DNA from: Phyllostachys edulis
Lineage: Eukaryota > Streptophyta > Magnoliopsida > Poales > Poaceae
Direction of reading: 5' to 3'
NCBI GenBank assembly: GCA_036346405.1
Contig: CM070558.1
Location: 620,001-684,000, forward strand
DNA: 64,000 bases
Below the pieces are notes generated by a model. The model had not been told where the DNA came from. It saw only the letters and a list, made by a program, of their open reading frames with translations, and did no database searches. Position 1 is the stretch's first letter. The number at the start of each line of letters is the position of its first letter. Below are positions 1 through 11,600 of this stretch, in pieces. The position numbers and the translations under genes were made by a program.

Positions 1-639
1 GACTTGCCTTGATGAGAAAAAAATTATGCAAGGATGTATGCAAAAAATGATAAGTGGCCTTGTTTATACTTATTATCCAAACTGGTCGTAAGGGTTGCTA
101 AGAACCAAAGACATGAAAAACATTTCGCGAAACGTGCTCATGCTCAAGTTCCGACTGGAAGTGAAGATCGTAGGAAAAGGACCGTCGCTAGAAAGCTCCT
201 TTCAGTGGGCAGGACCACATGCGGAGAGGGGAGATTTCGACTAGGAGGCCTTCTGTGTCCTGACCAGTAGCCAAAACAAGAGTAGAATAAAATGTTGAAA
301 TGATGAAATGAAGTCCATAAGTTCTATAGCATGTAAGTTACTATATCAAGTTGTATGTGTTATGCTCCTTGTACTCGCATGTTTCTTTGAGAAAAGAGTA
401 TGGTCGCACGTGAGAACCATTGACTTAATGGTCACAACTAGGACCCTTACGGCGTGTGACTTATATGTCTGAGCCAGAGAGTAACAAAGATCCTTTAAAA
501 GGATATAAGAGAGAATGTGGTCTTCTCCAACCAATTAGACAACAATAGTAGGCAACCAGAGTATGAGTACAGTCATATAAACAATATCACTCATCGAAGA
601 AAGTAAAGAAATGATAAATCTTTATTAAAAAATTGACAA
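1..639. other. 3' non-coding region of the Tat element
   Basis: No gene is visible here. It lies downstream of the integrase end on the minus strand and should be the untranslated stretch before the off-window 3' LTR. No match to the TGATGAGG start of the 5' LTR is seen. The short frames at 34-270 and 346-534 resemble no known protein. Confidence 0.4.
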
Positions 640-2405
640 AATGTAAAATACAATTATACAAAGAACTTACGCAATTGGTCAATATTCCAAAAGTTTTACA
701 AAACACGTCAGTCTGACATAGCTAGTCGTACCGAACCAGGTCTGGTGACTTCAACCATAGTGTATGGACCTTCTCATTTGGGAGAAAGTTTGTTGCGATT
801 AGCCTGCTTCTGAATTTTTTGTAGAACTAGATGACCTACAGCTAGGATACGATGTTGCACCTTATGACTGTGGTACCTTTGCATGGCTTGTTGATAAACA
901 GTCGATCGTATAAGGGCTTGGTTTCGTCGTTCTTCAAGGAAATTGATATCTTCGAGTAGTCGTTCTATCTAATCGTTCTCATTGAAACAATCAGTTAGAG
1001 CGGAGCCAACTTTCAATTCTGGAGGAAGCATGGCTTCAGCACCGTAAACTAGAAAAAATGGTGTTTCACCAGTCGCACGACTGGTCGTGATTCGAACGAC
1101 CTATAATACAGAAGGAATTTCTTGAATCCAAGCTCCTAACCGTTTTATTAACTGGTCGAATACTGGGTGTTTCATTCCTTGCATTATGATACCATTAGCT
1201 CGCTCGATTGCTTCATTGCTCTGTGGATGAGTGACAGAAGCGAAATGTATCTTGATACCTAGATCTTTGCAAAATTCCTAAAAGTTTCCGCTAGAAAATT
1301 GGGTACCATTGTTTGTGATTTTACGACTGGGTATACCAAATTGTGTGATCACATTTTTTGTGACAAACCTCTTAGCAGCTTTAGTCGTTGTTTTAACAAC
1401 TAGCTCAGCTTCTATCCATTTTGTAAACATGTCAATCATGACGAAAAGGAATTTGAAGCCCCTGGGTGCTCTTGGGAAAGGTCCCAGAATGTCTAGTCCC
1501 CAGGTTGCAAAAGACCAAGTAAGAGATATGGTTTGCAAAGCTTGTGCCCGTTGATATACTTGTCGACTATGAAATTGACATTGTATGCACTTCGTCACGA
1601 GCTTTTTTGCATCATGAAGGGTAGTTGGCCAGTAGTATCCTTGCCTGAAGGTTTTACCGACCAGTGTTCTATAGGAATGATGTGCTCCACAGACTCCTCC
1701 ATGAATGTTGGATAGCAACTTAATGCCATCCGTTTGAGATATGCATCTCATCAACACTCTGTGAGATCCCCGTTTATAAAGGGTACTTTCGATTAGAGTG
1801 TATGATTTGGCTTTTCGAGCTATACGATTAGGAATAATGCCATTCAGAAGATAATTGTAGATCGACGTCATCCAATCTCTACCGGGATCGTGCTTGATGA
1901 CCTCCTGTGGAGCATCTATGTTCGCAGGATCGATTTGTACGACCTCCAGTGGAACATCTATGTCCTCAGAATGCTCGACCACTGAGGGTAAATCGAGTTG
2001 CTCGAGAAAAACTCCGGGCGGGATAGGTGACCTTGTGGAGGCCATCCGTGCCAACTGATCTACTAGAAAGTTTTCCTTTCTAGGAATGTGTTGGATCTGA
2101 AAACCGAAGAAGTGCTTTTCGAGTTTCAGTACTTCCGCTAGATAAGATGATATCTTGGTACTTGAGCAATGATACTCTTTCCCGACTTGATTCGCTACTA
2201 GTTGAGAATCATCTTTTACTAGTAATTTGCGAATCCTGAGCGCTCTGGATGCTCGGTGTCTTATCAGTAAATATTCGTATTCTGCCACATTGTTTGTTGT
2301 AGGAAAGTTTAGCTGAATGGTGTATTTGATATGTTCTCCAGTACAGGATATGAGGACGCCTCCAGCTCCCAAGCCTTTGAGCATCAAGGAACCATTAAAG
2401 TACAT
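640..2405 (-). pseudogene. Tat element second RNase H plus integrase
   Basis: The open stretch 1278-2405 begins with an RNase H-like domain (first ~125 residues: FNGS, the AEYEYLL stretch, DDSQLVANQ, and a DQLARMAS end). A H-H-C-C integrase zinc-binding segment follows (HGGVCGAHH, then CIQCQ), and then the integrase core beginning at WGLDILGPF. A stop after QFSSGNF interrupts the frame. Integrase reading resumes leftward to about 690, with a HPQSNEAIERANG segment that carries the catalytic Glu and a C-terminal LSPKWEGPY motif. The usual second catalytic Asp (T/S-D-NGTQF) reads TNNGTQF here, an Asp to Asn change. With the in-frame stops this copy is dead. Confidence 0.8.
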
Positions 2406-2629
2406 TGTCTACTAGTCATGGTGTTCAAACTCGGGCCCTTGGGTGGGTTCAGGGTTTGTCCATTCGGCAATGAATTCTACTATTACCTGGGATTGATTCT
2501 TGTTCGTGAGATGAAATGGAGGTCGAACGCCCCAAGCTCGACCGCCTATTTAGCTATTCATCCTGATGATTCCCTGTTTCCAAGAACTTGACCTAGGGGA
2601 TATCCGATTGATATGGCCACTTTGTGGGC

Positions 2630-3057
2630 CTAAAAGTAATATCTTAGTTTCCTTGAAGCCACAAAGAGACCATAGAGCAACTTTTGTACCTGTGGATGCC
2701 TTAGTTTTATTGAAGCTATAAGGAGACCATAGAGCAACTTTTGTACCTGTAGATATCGTTCCTTTGGTCTATGCAAGAATTTGCTTACGTAATATACCGA
2801 TCGTTGAACGCTGTCACGTTCTACGACCAGTACACCACTGACTGTTTGTGGCGTTGCAGCCATGCAAATTAGCAATGTTTCTCTCGATCTTAGAGATGCT
2901 AGAATCGGGGTACTCGTAAGGTACTTTTTAAGCTCTTTGAAAGCGTCATTTGCCTCATTAGTCCACTCGAAACTTCCGTGTTTCTGAAGAAGTTTGAAGA
3001 AAAGAAGTCCTTTCTCACATAACCGTGCTATAAAACGACTTAGCGCTGCCATACAGC
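2630..3057 (-). pseudogene. Tat element reverse transcriptase end and first RNase H
   Basis: The minus-strand translation gives MAALSRFIARLCEKG, the connection segment after the reverse transcriptase palm. It continues into an RNase H-like region (WTNEANDAFKELKKYL; VYYVSKFL). It contains an internal duplication: QVQKLLYGL is repeated near 2640 and 2710. The frame is cut on the upstream side by the hAT insertion starting at 3058 and resumes at 4923. Confidence 0.8.
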
Positions 3058-4922
3058 TAGGGCTGGAAACGAGCCGAGCCGAGCCGGCTCGAGCCAAGCT
3101 CGCCCAGGCTCGGTCTGAAATTTGGCTCGACTCGTTTGGAAAATGAGCTCGAAAGTCGGCTCAGCTTGGCTCGGAAGAAAGCTCGAGCCGGCTCGAAAAG
3201 CTCGTTCTAGCCAGTGACCCCCTAAGCCCAGAAACAAAGGCAGAATGTGATTATGTGAACCATTCATCCTAAATTTATAATCCAATCATCATAAACAAAG
3301 CTAAAAATATAACAGTCCATAATCTATACAAGCATTCATCATAGATTCATAATCCATTCAATTGAAAGACTAACACTTAATATTAAATAGTCCATAACTC
3401 CATATATATATAACAGTCCATAACTCCATTCTCCATATAACATAACAGTCCATCCATTGATCCATCATCCATATAACAGTCCATGGACCTATGCTGAGTA
3501 GTAAGCACTATGCACTTAATGTACAAGAGTTCAAAATAACAGTCTAAAATCTAAACTCCAAAATAAAAGGTCATCTTGGCCCGATGTCATAGCGTATTGG
3601 TGTCATCTTGTCATCCGAAGCATCCAATGGTCCTACAAAAACAATGCAAAATCAGTCGAAATGGCACCAAGATGACTATGGTCAGTTTACCACATACATT
3701 AATTCTTGTGCCAAGAGCTAGAAAGACTTTTAGTATGAAAAGGGAATAGAATAGATTCAGGTTTTGATAAAATAGAGGTCAGCTAGTTTAAAACATATGG
3801 CACATATATCCTTTCTAATTGTGATATCGCACACAAGTATCTATGAAATGCGGAATGGCAAGCTGGCATACTTGACCAAGATGCACAAGGAGAGCCTTTC
3901 TGGTGTCACATAAACACCATCAAATGCAGGGCAATACTTTCAAATGATGAACCTTACATACTACCATCTTCCAACATTAGCAATTGAATTAATGCAACAA
4001 TTGGAAGTCAATGCCTCAATGGTGCAAAAAATTTGTTAACAGATCATCAGTTGGATATGTGAATCTCATATCAACTAAGCATGATGCTCAAAACTAAAAA
4101 TATCAATCAAGTTATATTGATCGCCAAAATAGTAAAAATAAATAAGTGATCCAAGATAAACTAGCAAGAACGACTTCACTGTAAGATATCTCAATAAAGG
4201 CGCTGAAAGTAAGATCCTTCTATAGACAGAATAACCTTATGCTTGCAATGCATTCCTAGAAGTAAGACAATTTCTGTGGAGTACAAGTCATACAACTGCA
4301 AAAGGCTAAAACCGAAATATCCCAACAAGTATCAACACAAATTAGTTGCTAATGCAGGATTGGAGATAAATCAACAAGCAGGAATTTCCAACAGCAAAGG
4401 AAGTATAAGTATGCATGATGCTCAAAACTAAAAATATCAATCAGGTTAGCACCGACAATAGTCACTAGTTGTAAAAGAGCACTTGATATATCTAAAACAT
4501 TGTATATTTTTTATGAAGTAAAAGAGCACTTAGAAGTAGTAGCACTCACTAGTTGCTCTCCATGATGCTTTGAGGAAATAGGATGGGCGGCGGCGCCGGG
4601 TGGAAGGGGATCGGGAGGAAGAGGAAGGAGCTGAGGAAGCACAAAGGGGATCAGGAGATTCAGAGGAAGGGAGAAAGAGAGACTCAGGTCTCTAGGGGTA
4701 GGGCAAGGCGCAAGGCCAGGCCGCATTGCCGCAGGATTGGGCCTTCGATCGTGGGCCGCTCGAGCCAAAAGGCTCGACGAGCGGCTCGATCTCGGCTCGT
4801 GTTTTTGCCGAGCTAGAAATAGGGCTCAGCTTGGCTCGAAAAAAACGAGCTCAAGCCGAGCCGACTCGAGTTCGTAATGAGTCGAGCCGGCTCGTGAGCC
4901 GCGAGCTTTTTTTCTAGCCCTA
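3058..4922. mobile_element. Non-autonomous hAT-family DNA transposon
   Basis: A 1,865-bp insertion has termini TAGGGCTGGAAA and (reverse complement of the right end) TAGGGCTAGAAA. It is flanked by the perfect 8-bp target duplication CATACAGC at 3050-3057 and 4923-4930, as expected for hAT. The first ~150 bp and last ~170 bp are packed with GGCTCG/CGAGCC motifs, which look like subterminal transposase-binding repeats. The middle is AT-rich and no transposase frame is seen, so it would need a transposase in trans. It splits the reverse transcriptase of the Tat element and is therefore younger. Confidence 0.92.
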
Positions 4923-5920
4923 CATACAGCCAGTTAGTTTTTGGACTTCCTTTTTTGTGATCGACGGCCGTAATCTTTGCTAGGTTTGCTTCAATCCCTC
5001 TAGCCAAAACTAGGAATCCAAGAAGCTTTCCCAAAAAAACTCCAAACACACACTTCTCTTGATTTAACTTAAGGTTATGCATTCTTAAGTTATTGAAAGT
5101 CTCGTGTAGGTCGGAAATATGGTCGCCAGCGTTGATACTTTTCACAACCAAGTCATCAACGTAGGCTTCTAGATTTCGACCTATCTGAGGATTAAAAGTT
5201 TTTTTGCATCAACCTTTGAAAAGTTGCACCAGCGTTTTTGAGACCAAATGACATCTTAACATAGCTGTAAGTGCCATATGGAGTGATGAAAGAAGTTTTC
5301 TCTTCATCATCTTTACTCATATTAATCTAGTAGTACCCTGAGTACGCATCGAAAAAACTTAACAACTCACACCTGGAAGTAGAGTCTATAAGTTGATCAA
5401 TGCGTGAGAGGGGAAAGTCATCATTCGGACGTGCTTTATTAAGATCTGTAAAGTCAATACACATTCTCCATTTCCCATTACCTTTTCTAACTATTACAGG
5501 GTTGGCAAGCTATTCTGGGTGGTCGACTTCATGAATAAATCCAGCCTTGAGGAGCTTGTCGATCTCTGACTCGATTGCCTCCTTCCAATCAGGTGTGAAA
5601 CGTCTTAGCTTCTGCTTGATCGGTTTTTTGTCAGGCTGGAGAGTTAGTATGCGCTCGATCACCTCCCTAGAGACTCCGGGCATGTCGGACGTCTGCCAGG
5701 CGAATACGTCCTGGTTTGCTCGGAAGAAGGAGACGAGCGACTCTTCATATTTAGGGTCGAGCCCTGTCCCGACTAGTACCTTTTGGGTAGTCGCATTAGT
5801 GTTTCCTGACCCAAATGGTGTGTTGGCGCTTTCCAAAGGAGCACCTTTACTGAGTGGTACCTCCTTGGTCTGGTCGGAAGGTTTTGGTGCCATCTTTGGT
5901 CTCGAGTGCTTAACCTGCAT
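4923..5920 (-). pseudogene. Tat element reverse transcriptase, N-terminal and palm part
   Basis: The 5510-5920 frame holds the protease to reverse transcriptase linker and the start of the polymerase (ANQDVFAWQTSDMPG; LRRFTPDWKEAI; GFIHEVDHPE). Reading continues leftward in other frames through the VIVRKGNGKW and YYIN-like palm region to the 4930-5151 segment (MVVKS; HISDLHETFNNLR; LNQEKCVFGV; GFLVLARGIEAN). At least one frameshift lies near 5200 and stops occur near 5330 and 5510. The hAT element interrupts it on the downstream side. Confidence 0.8.
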
Positions 5921-6048
5921 GGTAGGCAGATTAGTTTCCCTAGTCAGAAGCTCATCGACTAGTTCTAAGGATTTTCGATCACATGCATAAGCTATTTTTC
6001 GATCTCCTTGAACCGTGATGACTCCTTTTGTCCTGGCATTTTTAAACT

Positions 6049-6294
6049 CTAATAACTGTAATGCGTGGCTATCAGGAATTTTGCTAAAGCTGGACGACCG
6101 AGGATTCCATTGTATGTGGTTTCGAAATCCACCACATCAAATGGAACCTTTTCTGTTCGGAAGTTGTCGAGTCTTTTGAACGTAACCGGTAGGGACAACT
6201 GTCCTATCAGTTTGGCGGTAGAACCAGGAACTATGTCATGGAAGGCATATTTCACGGGTTTTACCTTAGACTTGGGAATCTGCATCTCTTCCAA
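6049..6294 (-). pseudogene. Tat element aspartic protease region
   Basis: The frame reads a retropepsin-like segment with FRTEKVPFDVVD, YNGILGRPALAKF and an ATHYSY end. The ILGRPAL block is the usual protease flap and C-terminal landmark in rice Tat/Athila elements. The catalytic D-S/T-G segment should lie upstream around 6330-6450, where the frame is degraded. Confidence 0.7.
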
Positions 6295-6599
6295 TGCTCC
6301 CGTAAATAAAATATTTAAAGAGCTACATTTATCTATTAAAACTCGATTAACTTTACAATTGTTAATAGTAGGTTTAACTATGATAGAAAACTTACCTAGT
6401 CAAGTCGACAGGATAGGGTAGTCTTCTTTGCTGAAGGAAATTACAGTTTTCGACCACCTGGATAGCTTGACGGTGATCGGAGACTCGGCAAAGTTCACCT
6501 CCCGTTCCACGGCCTTCAGATGACGTCTTGACTTGTATGAGGAGGATCCACCAAAAATCATATTGACTATGTGCTGCGGCTCCGGGTACTCTATCTCTT

Positions 6600-7800
6600 C
6601 GTCGCCATCTTTATCTTTCTGGGAGCTTGGTTCTCCGAGTTCTGTTATGGAGTGGAAGGGAACTTTACCTGAGTAGTAATCCTCCAGTTTATTTTGCCAG
6701 GCTCAGCAGGTGCGCAGATCATGCCCTACTGCCTGGTGAAGCAGACACCACTTCTTATTTTTCTTGTAATCATCGGTCGGAGCTTTTGCCTTGTTCCGAC
6801 CGAAAAGGCCTTTCTTGCCCTTGGTAATTTTTTTTGGAATTGCAAGGACTTCTTTGTTGTCGGGCTTGCGATTCTTCTTATTCTTGAGAGACTTCTTGCT
6901 TTTCTTCTCTTGCTTCTCCAGGCCTGACTAGGGATTTTTTTTTATCTTTTTGATCAATAGCTTCATACCATTCGTTTGCTTCACTAGCGGCTGCATACTT
7001 GTTTGCCATGTCGAAAAGTTCGATGGTCATTCGTGGAGGATTTATTGCAATATCCTCCGTAAACCGGTGATTCCTTAGCCCTGCTTTAAAAGCCTGGATG
7101 ATAGAAGACTCCGCGATCTCTGGGATATAGTTTTAAACCTGACTGAATCTTTTGATATATTGTCGAAGAGTTTCATTAGTTTTCTGCTTCATCCGATGAA
7201 GATCATCCTTCTTCCCGGGACGGTTGTACATCCCTTGAAAGTTGGCGATCAGAGTATCGCAGAGCTACTCCCAAGTATAGATGGATCCGACTGGTAGTTT
7301 GAGCAACCACGACCGAGTAGACCCTTCAAGGACCGTGTGCAAGTAATTTGCCATCACGTTGTCATTACCACCAGTAGCCTTGATGGCGGCAGAATAAATT
7401 TGAAGAAATTCTAATGGGTTCTGAGTCTCGTTGAACTTCTCTATGTTGGTTGGTCGGAACCTGTCTAGCCAACGAACAGCTCGGAGACCTACCGAAAACG
7501 CTCGGCAACCCGTAATGGAGTCGTGGTGCCTTCTCTAAAAAGAAGCTGGATTATAGTCAGTTGGGGATCGGTTCCTCAGATTTGCATACTTAGGATCTGG
7601 TGTCCCAATTTGGTACGGTCATGAACGTTATGATATCGTCTTTGACCACCTGCTTGGTTTAGATGATGCTTGAGATCGCTTGAATCAAGTGGTTGTTCCT
7701 CTTGGCGAGGAGGGGGAGTGGCTGCTGCGAAGAGCCGTCTTCCCTCATGATTTCCTGGTCAAAACCTACGAGGGGGTCTTGGTATCGATCGGTCCTCTGC
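6600..7800 (-). pseudogene. Tat element gag, C-terminal half
   Basis: The minus-strand translation is broken by stops but readable. It includes a capsid-type stretch (FKAGLRNHRFTEDIA, PPRMTIELFDMANKYA, ANEWYEAIDQKDKKK) around 6950-7100 and a zinc-knuckle-like segment (CLLHQAVGHDLRTC) around 6700-6760. No long open frame survives, which is consistent with an old, inactive copy. Confidence 0.65.
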
Positions 7801-8661
7801 TCAACCATGTTGTCCCCTACTGAGAGAGGAGCGCTGGGACGAAGTCATCGTGTGACTTTGTGAGTTCCTTTGCTTCTGGTACATTTCTGTATGCTGCATG
7901 GTTTGTTGGAGGATCTCCGACACCTGACCTACAAGCTGAGCATAACTTGGAGTTCCTGCTAAAGCAGGATCTGGATTATTCAGAATATCCCAGACTCGTT
8001 GTAGGTTTTGTATTGTTACCGAAGGTCGTGGAAGATTCCCACTTGCAGTGAGCGTTCGATGAGTTGAGTTTTCCCTAGACCTTTTGGTTGGCCCTGTCTG
8101 ACCCCTTACTCGTGGTGGGGTAGGAATAGGTGAATTAATAGATGCACATTTATCGGCCCGGTTGCCTCTGGTAGTTGGTGCTTGAGCGCCCGTACCATTT
8201 CCACCAGCAAGTGGTGGTGAGTTAACCCATGGAGGATCGTGCATGGCATCCGGACTGATATCTCCGATTACATTAACTTTGTGCTGCCAACAGTGATCTT
8301 CCGATGAGCTCCCATCATAGCTAAGGGAGAGCCTTCCAGAGCTTTGGCAAGGAGCCTCCACGATGGGGAGTGGTTGGAGATTACTGCCTTTAGTGGGCTT
8401 TGTGGTGGACTCAACCTGATCTGGCGGGTTACCGATCATATGTTGAGTTTTGCCATGCCCACTTGGCCTACGATCAGTGATAACTTCATTGATACTCTTA
8501 CCAGATGTTGGTTGGCCTCCGAAATACGTAGGAGCTGTTGACGAATACTGGTCGCCCATGACAATATCGAGTACATGGACTCTCTCGATTCAAGGTCGAT
8601 CTTCATGGCTTGCATTTGGCTTTTTGGTCGGATCGACTGAGCTTGTAGAGGTGTTCGGACG
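7801..8661 (-). pseudogene. Tat element gag, N-terminal part (left of the Del insertion)
   Basis: A 252-codon frame (7801-8559) of low-complexity hydrophilic sequence is typical of the variable start of a Tat gag. It ends in a region with QQTMQHTEMYQKQ. Upstream residues (PLQAQSIRPKSQMQAM) run in another frame up to the Del element at 8662. The remaining N-terminus lies on the other side of that insertion at 24766-24990. Confidence 0.7.
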
Positions 8662-11600
8662 TGTAACATCCCAACTGTGTAATTAGGGTTAATCAAGTAT
8701 AATTATATGTGTAGAAATTAAAACTTTTTCTCACATCTTGAAAAACCCTAAAATCTCATGTGATTCTTGTCCAAGAGTTGTGTAATCCAAAAACACAAGC
8801 TCTTGTTGACCAAAAATCAAACTCATTTTTCAATTATCTTAAATCTTGTGTCAAACATTTGGAATATATTTTCCTTGGTCCCAAAAACTGATATGGGACC
8901 CCTCTGAAAAATATCATGAGTTATAACACTTGTTGATAATTTTTGGAGGCAAAACAATCCTTTAAACAACCTTAACAAATTTCCTGAGAAAAATGCATTG
9001 CATAATAACCTCTGGAAATTTTATGCAAGGTTGATCTCATTGTCAGCAAGCTCCAGTTAAAATTTCATTAAATTTGGAGTTCATTTGCCATCTCAAATAA
9101 TTCTACTAAGTTTCAGCTGTTAAAAACTAAATTTAAAAGCCTACACTGCTCCTTGGGCTAGCCATGTTCAAGTCGGTCCAGCCCAACCATGTCTGCACCT
9201 CAACAGACCTCATCTCCACTTGATCAAAGTGCAGTAGCTGGATTTACATCCAACCGCCACGACCTCCTCATGATTAACACCGCAAAGACCTCCCACCTCA
9301 TGAGGTCATTGCCGTTGGATCGCTGATCCAAGGTCATGACCTCCCCCGTGTTAAACCTCAAAGACCTCCTCGAGTTTGTTAAACCATCGCAGCGAGGTCA
9401 TCCCATTTGTTGAGGTCGATCCGTTGGATCAAATCCAATGCCCACGACCTCCTCCTCAACATACTCGGTCAGTCCTCCCACCACGTGAGGTCATAGCCCT
9501 TGGATCCAAGATCCATGGCCCCGACCTCCTCCTCTCAACCTAAACTAAACAAACCTCCCACTCACCAAGGTCGTAGCCATTGGATCAAATCCAACGACTC
9601 ACGACCTCCCCGTGCTATCAAGCACTCACAACCTCCCCATCTTTTGTTGTGCACCGTTAGATTAAAATCTACGGTCACGACCTCCTTTGTCTCATGCGCA
9701 CTGACCTCCCTCAACAAGACGTGAGATCGTGAGCCCTTAGATCTAAATCTAAAGGCCATGACCTCCCTTGTGCGCTGCGCGAGCTCAGACCTCCACCTCT
9801 TTTGATCGAACCCTTAGATCTAAATCTAACGGTCCCGACCTCCCTTGCTGTTGCGCATCATATCGACCTCCCTATCGTCGGTGCCCTTGGATTTAAATCC
9901 AAAGGCCATGACCTCCCTCATGTTCTTTTGGTCGCGTGCGTTAAGTCCTCACTGGAGGTCCGCACCGCTGGATGGAGATCCAACGCTTTGGACCTCTGTC
10001 CCTTTTCCTCACGCATTTTCGCGACATGAAATCGGAGGGCCACGACCTCCCATCCTTGATCGTGTGGTGGGACCTCCTCCCACCACTTAAAACATAACGG
10101 TTCAAAATGAGATCCGATGGTTAGGACCTCCTGTGTCTTATCCAACGGTCATAAGGACCTCCCTCGTTCTTCTCCTTCCTCTGGCGCGCATGCGTGCTCG
10201 AGCGGTGGAGCACGCGCCAGCCTCAGGCACCTTTTGACTCTTTGTCGACCGCATTTAATGCTGGTCGACTTTCCATATCAGTCAAGACACCGCCCCCTTG
10301 TCAACCTTTATGTCTTGTCCACCCCATGGACCAACCCGTGGGCTAAGCTCACCATGGAGCTTAGCCCCAGCTCATAACCTTCACCTCAGGCTAAGTGTCC
10401 ACTCGAGCTCCCCGTTGGCTTCCTTTACACACTTGGAGCCTGTCATACCAGTGTTTGGCTGAGCTCCTCCCTCACTCACCTCCCATCTTGGCTGCCATTG
10501 TTGGGGACCTTGGAGCTTCTCGGTAGCTCAGAGTTCCAGTGGCTCCTCTTGCAAACCTTGCTCACTTTGTGCTCCCAAACCTCCTGAAATAACCCTAACT
10601 TATTTTGTTTGGGCATTTTTTCAGAGGTGGACAAAGCCGAGCTTGAGCCGGTGTCTTTGTGAGTCATGGCTTCATTGTCTTCCCCAACTCCGGTCATCAC
10701 CTCCACGACTCTCCCGAAGACCTTAGGACCTCCGTGTACCTCCTGTTGGTCCTTTAGTTCTTGGCACCCGCTGAATGCATGTTGCGGAGCTTAAGTTTTG
10801 GCACACGCTTGAATGTCGCATGAGCTCCCTTTTTGCATTTTGTCGTTTGGCCGATCGCCTTCGTTGTCCTCTCGGCTCGGGCGGCGTTCAAGGCCGTCGC
10901 CGCCGTTGAGAGGAGGTCCTTTGGGTGCGCATGGTTATTGCGGACCCAACGGTATTCATGGACCTCGCCGGCGAGGTCTACATCGCCGGCGATGACCACA
11001 TCTTTGCGCTGGTTTTTGTCCGACACAACGGCAGCGTCGTTGTCGTTTTAGGACGTAAATCCTCCATGTTTAATGCGCTAATCATGTGTTCCAATCATTG
11101 TAATCATTGGATGTCTTAAGCGCCTTTAATCCACCCTTTAATGCGTGCAATTAAGACCTCGCTTCGCGGACCTCCTCATGGTCCCGGCGCATTTATTCAT
11201 GTCCAAGTGCGCGTCTTGCGAGTTAAGGCGCTGGTGCAGGGACGCCCGACCTCCTCGAGGAGATCCGAGCGCCCAAGACCTCCCTTGCGCATCGTGGCCG
11301 TCCAGACCTCCCCGGAGGTCTGTGGACGTTAGACCTCTGCTTAGGACCTCCCGAGGCCATCTCGGCCTTTCATGACCTCCCGGGTAGATCTTGACCGTCA
11401 AGGTCCTCCCTGACGATCTGGACCATCAAGGACCTCCTTGAACATCTGGACCGGCCCAGACCTCCCCGTGAGGTCCCGACGATGTAGATTTTCCTCGGGG
11501 AGATCTTGATAGTTTGGATCTTCCTTTGGAAGATCTCACCGTTAGGACCTCCCTTTAAATCTGGTCCGCTCAGGACCTCCTTTCCATGTTGTGGTCCGTT

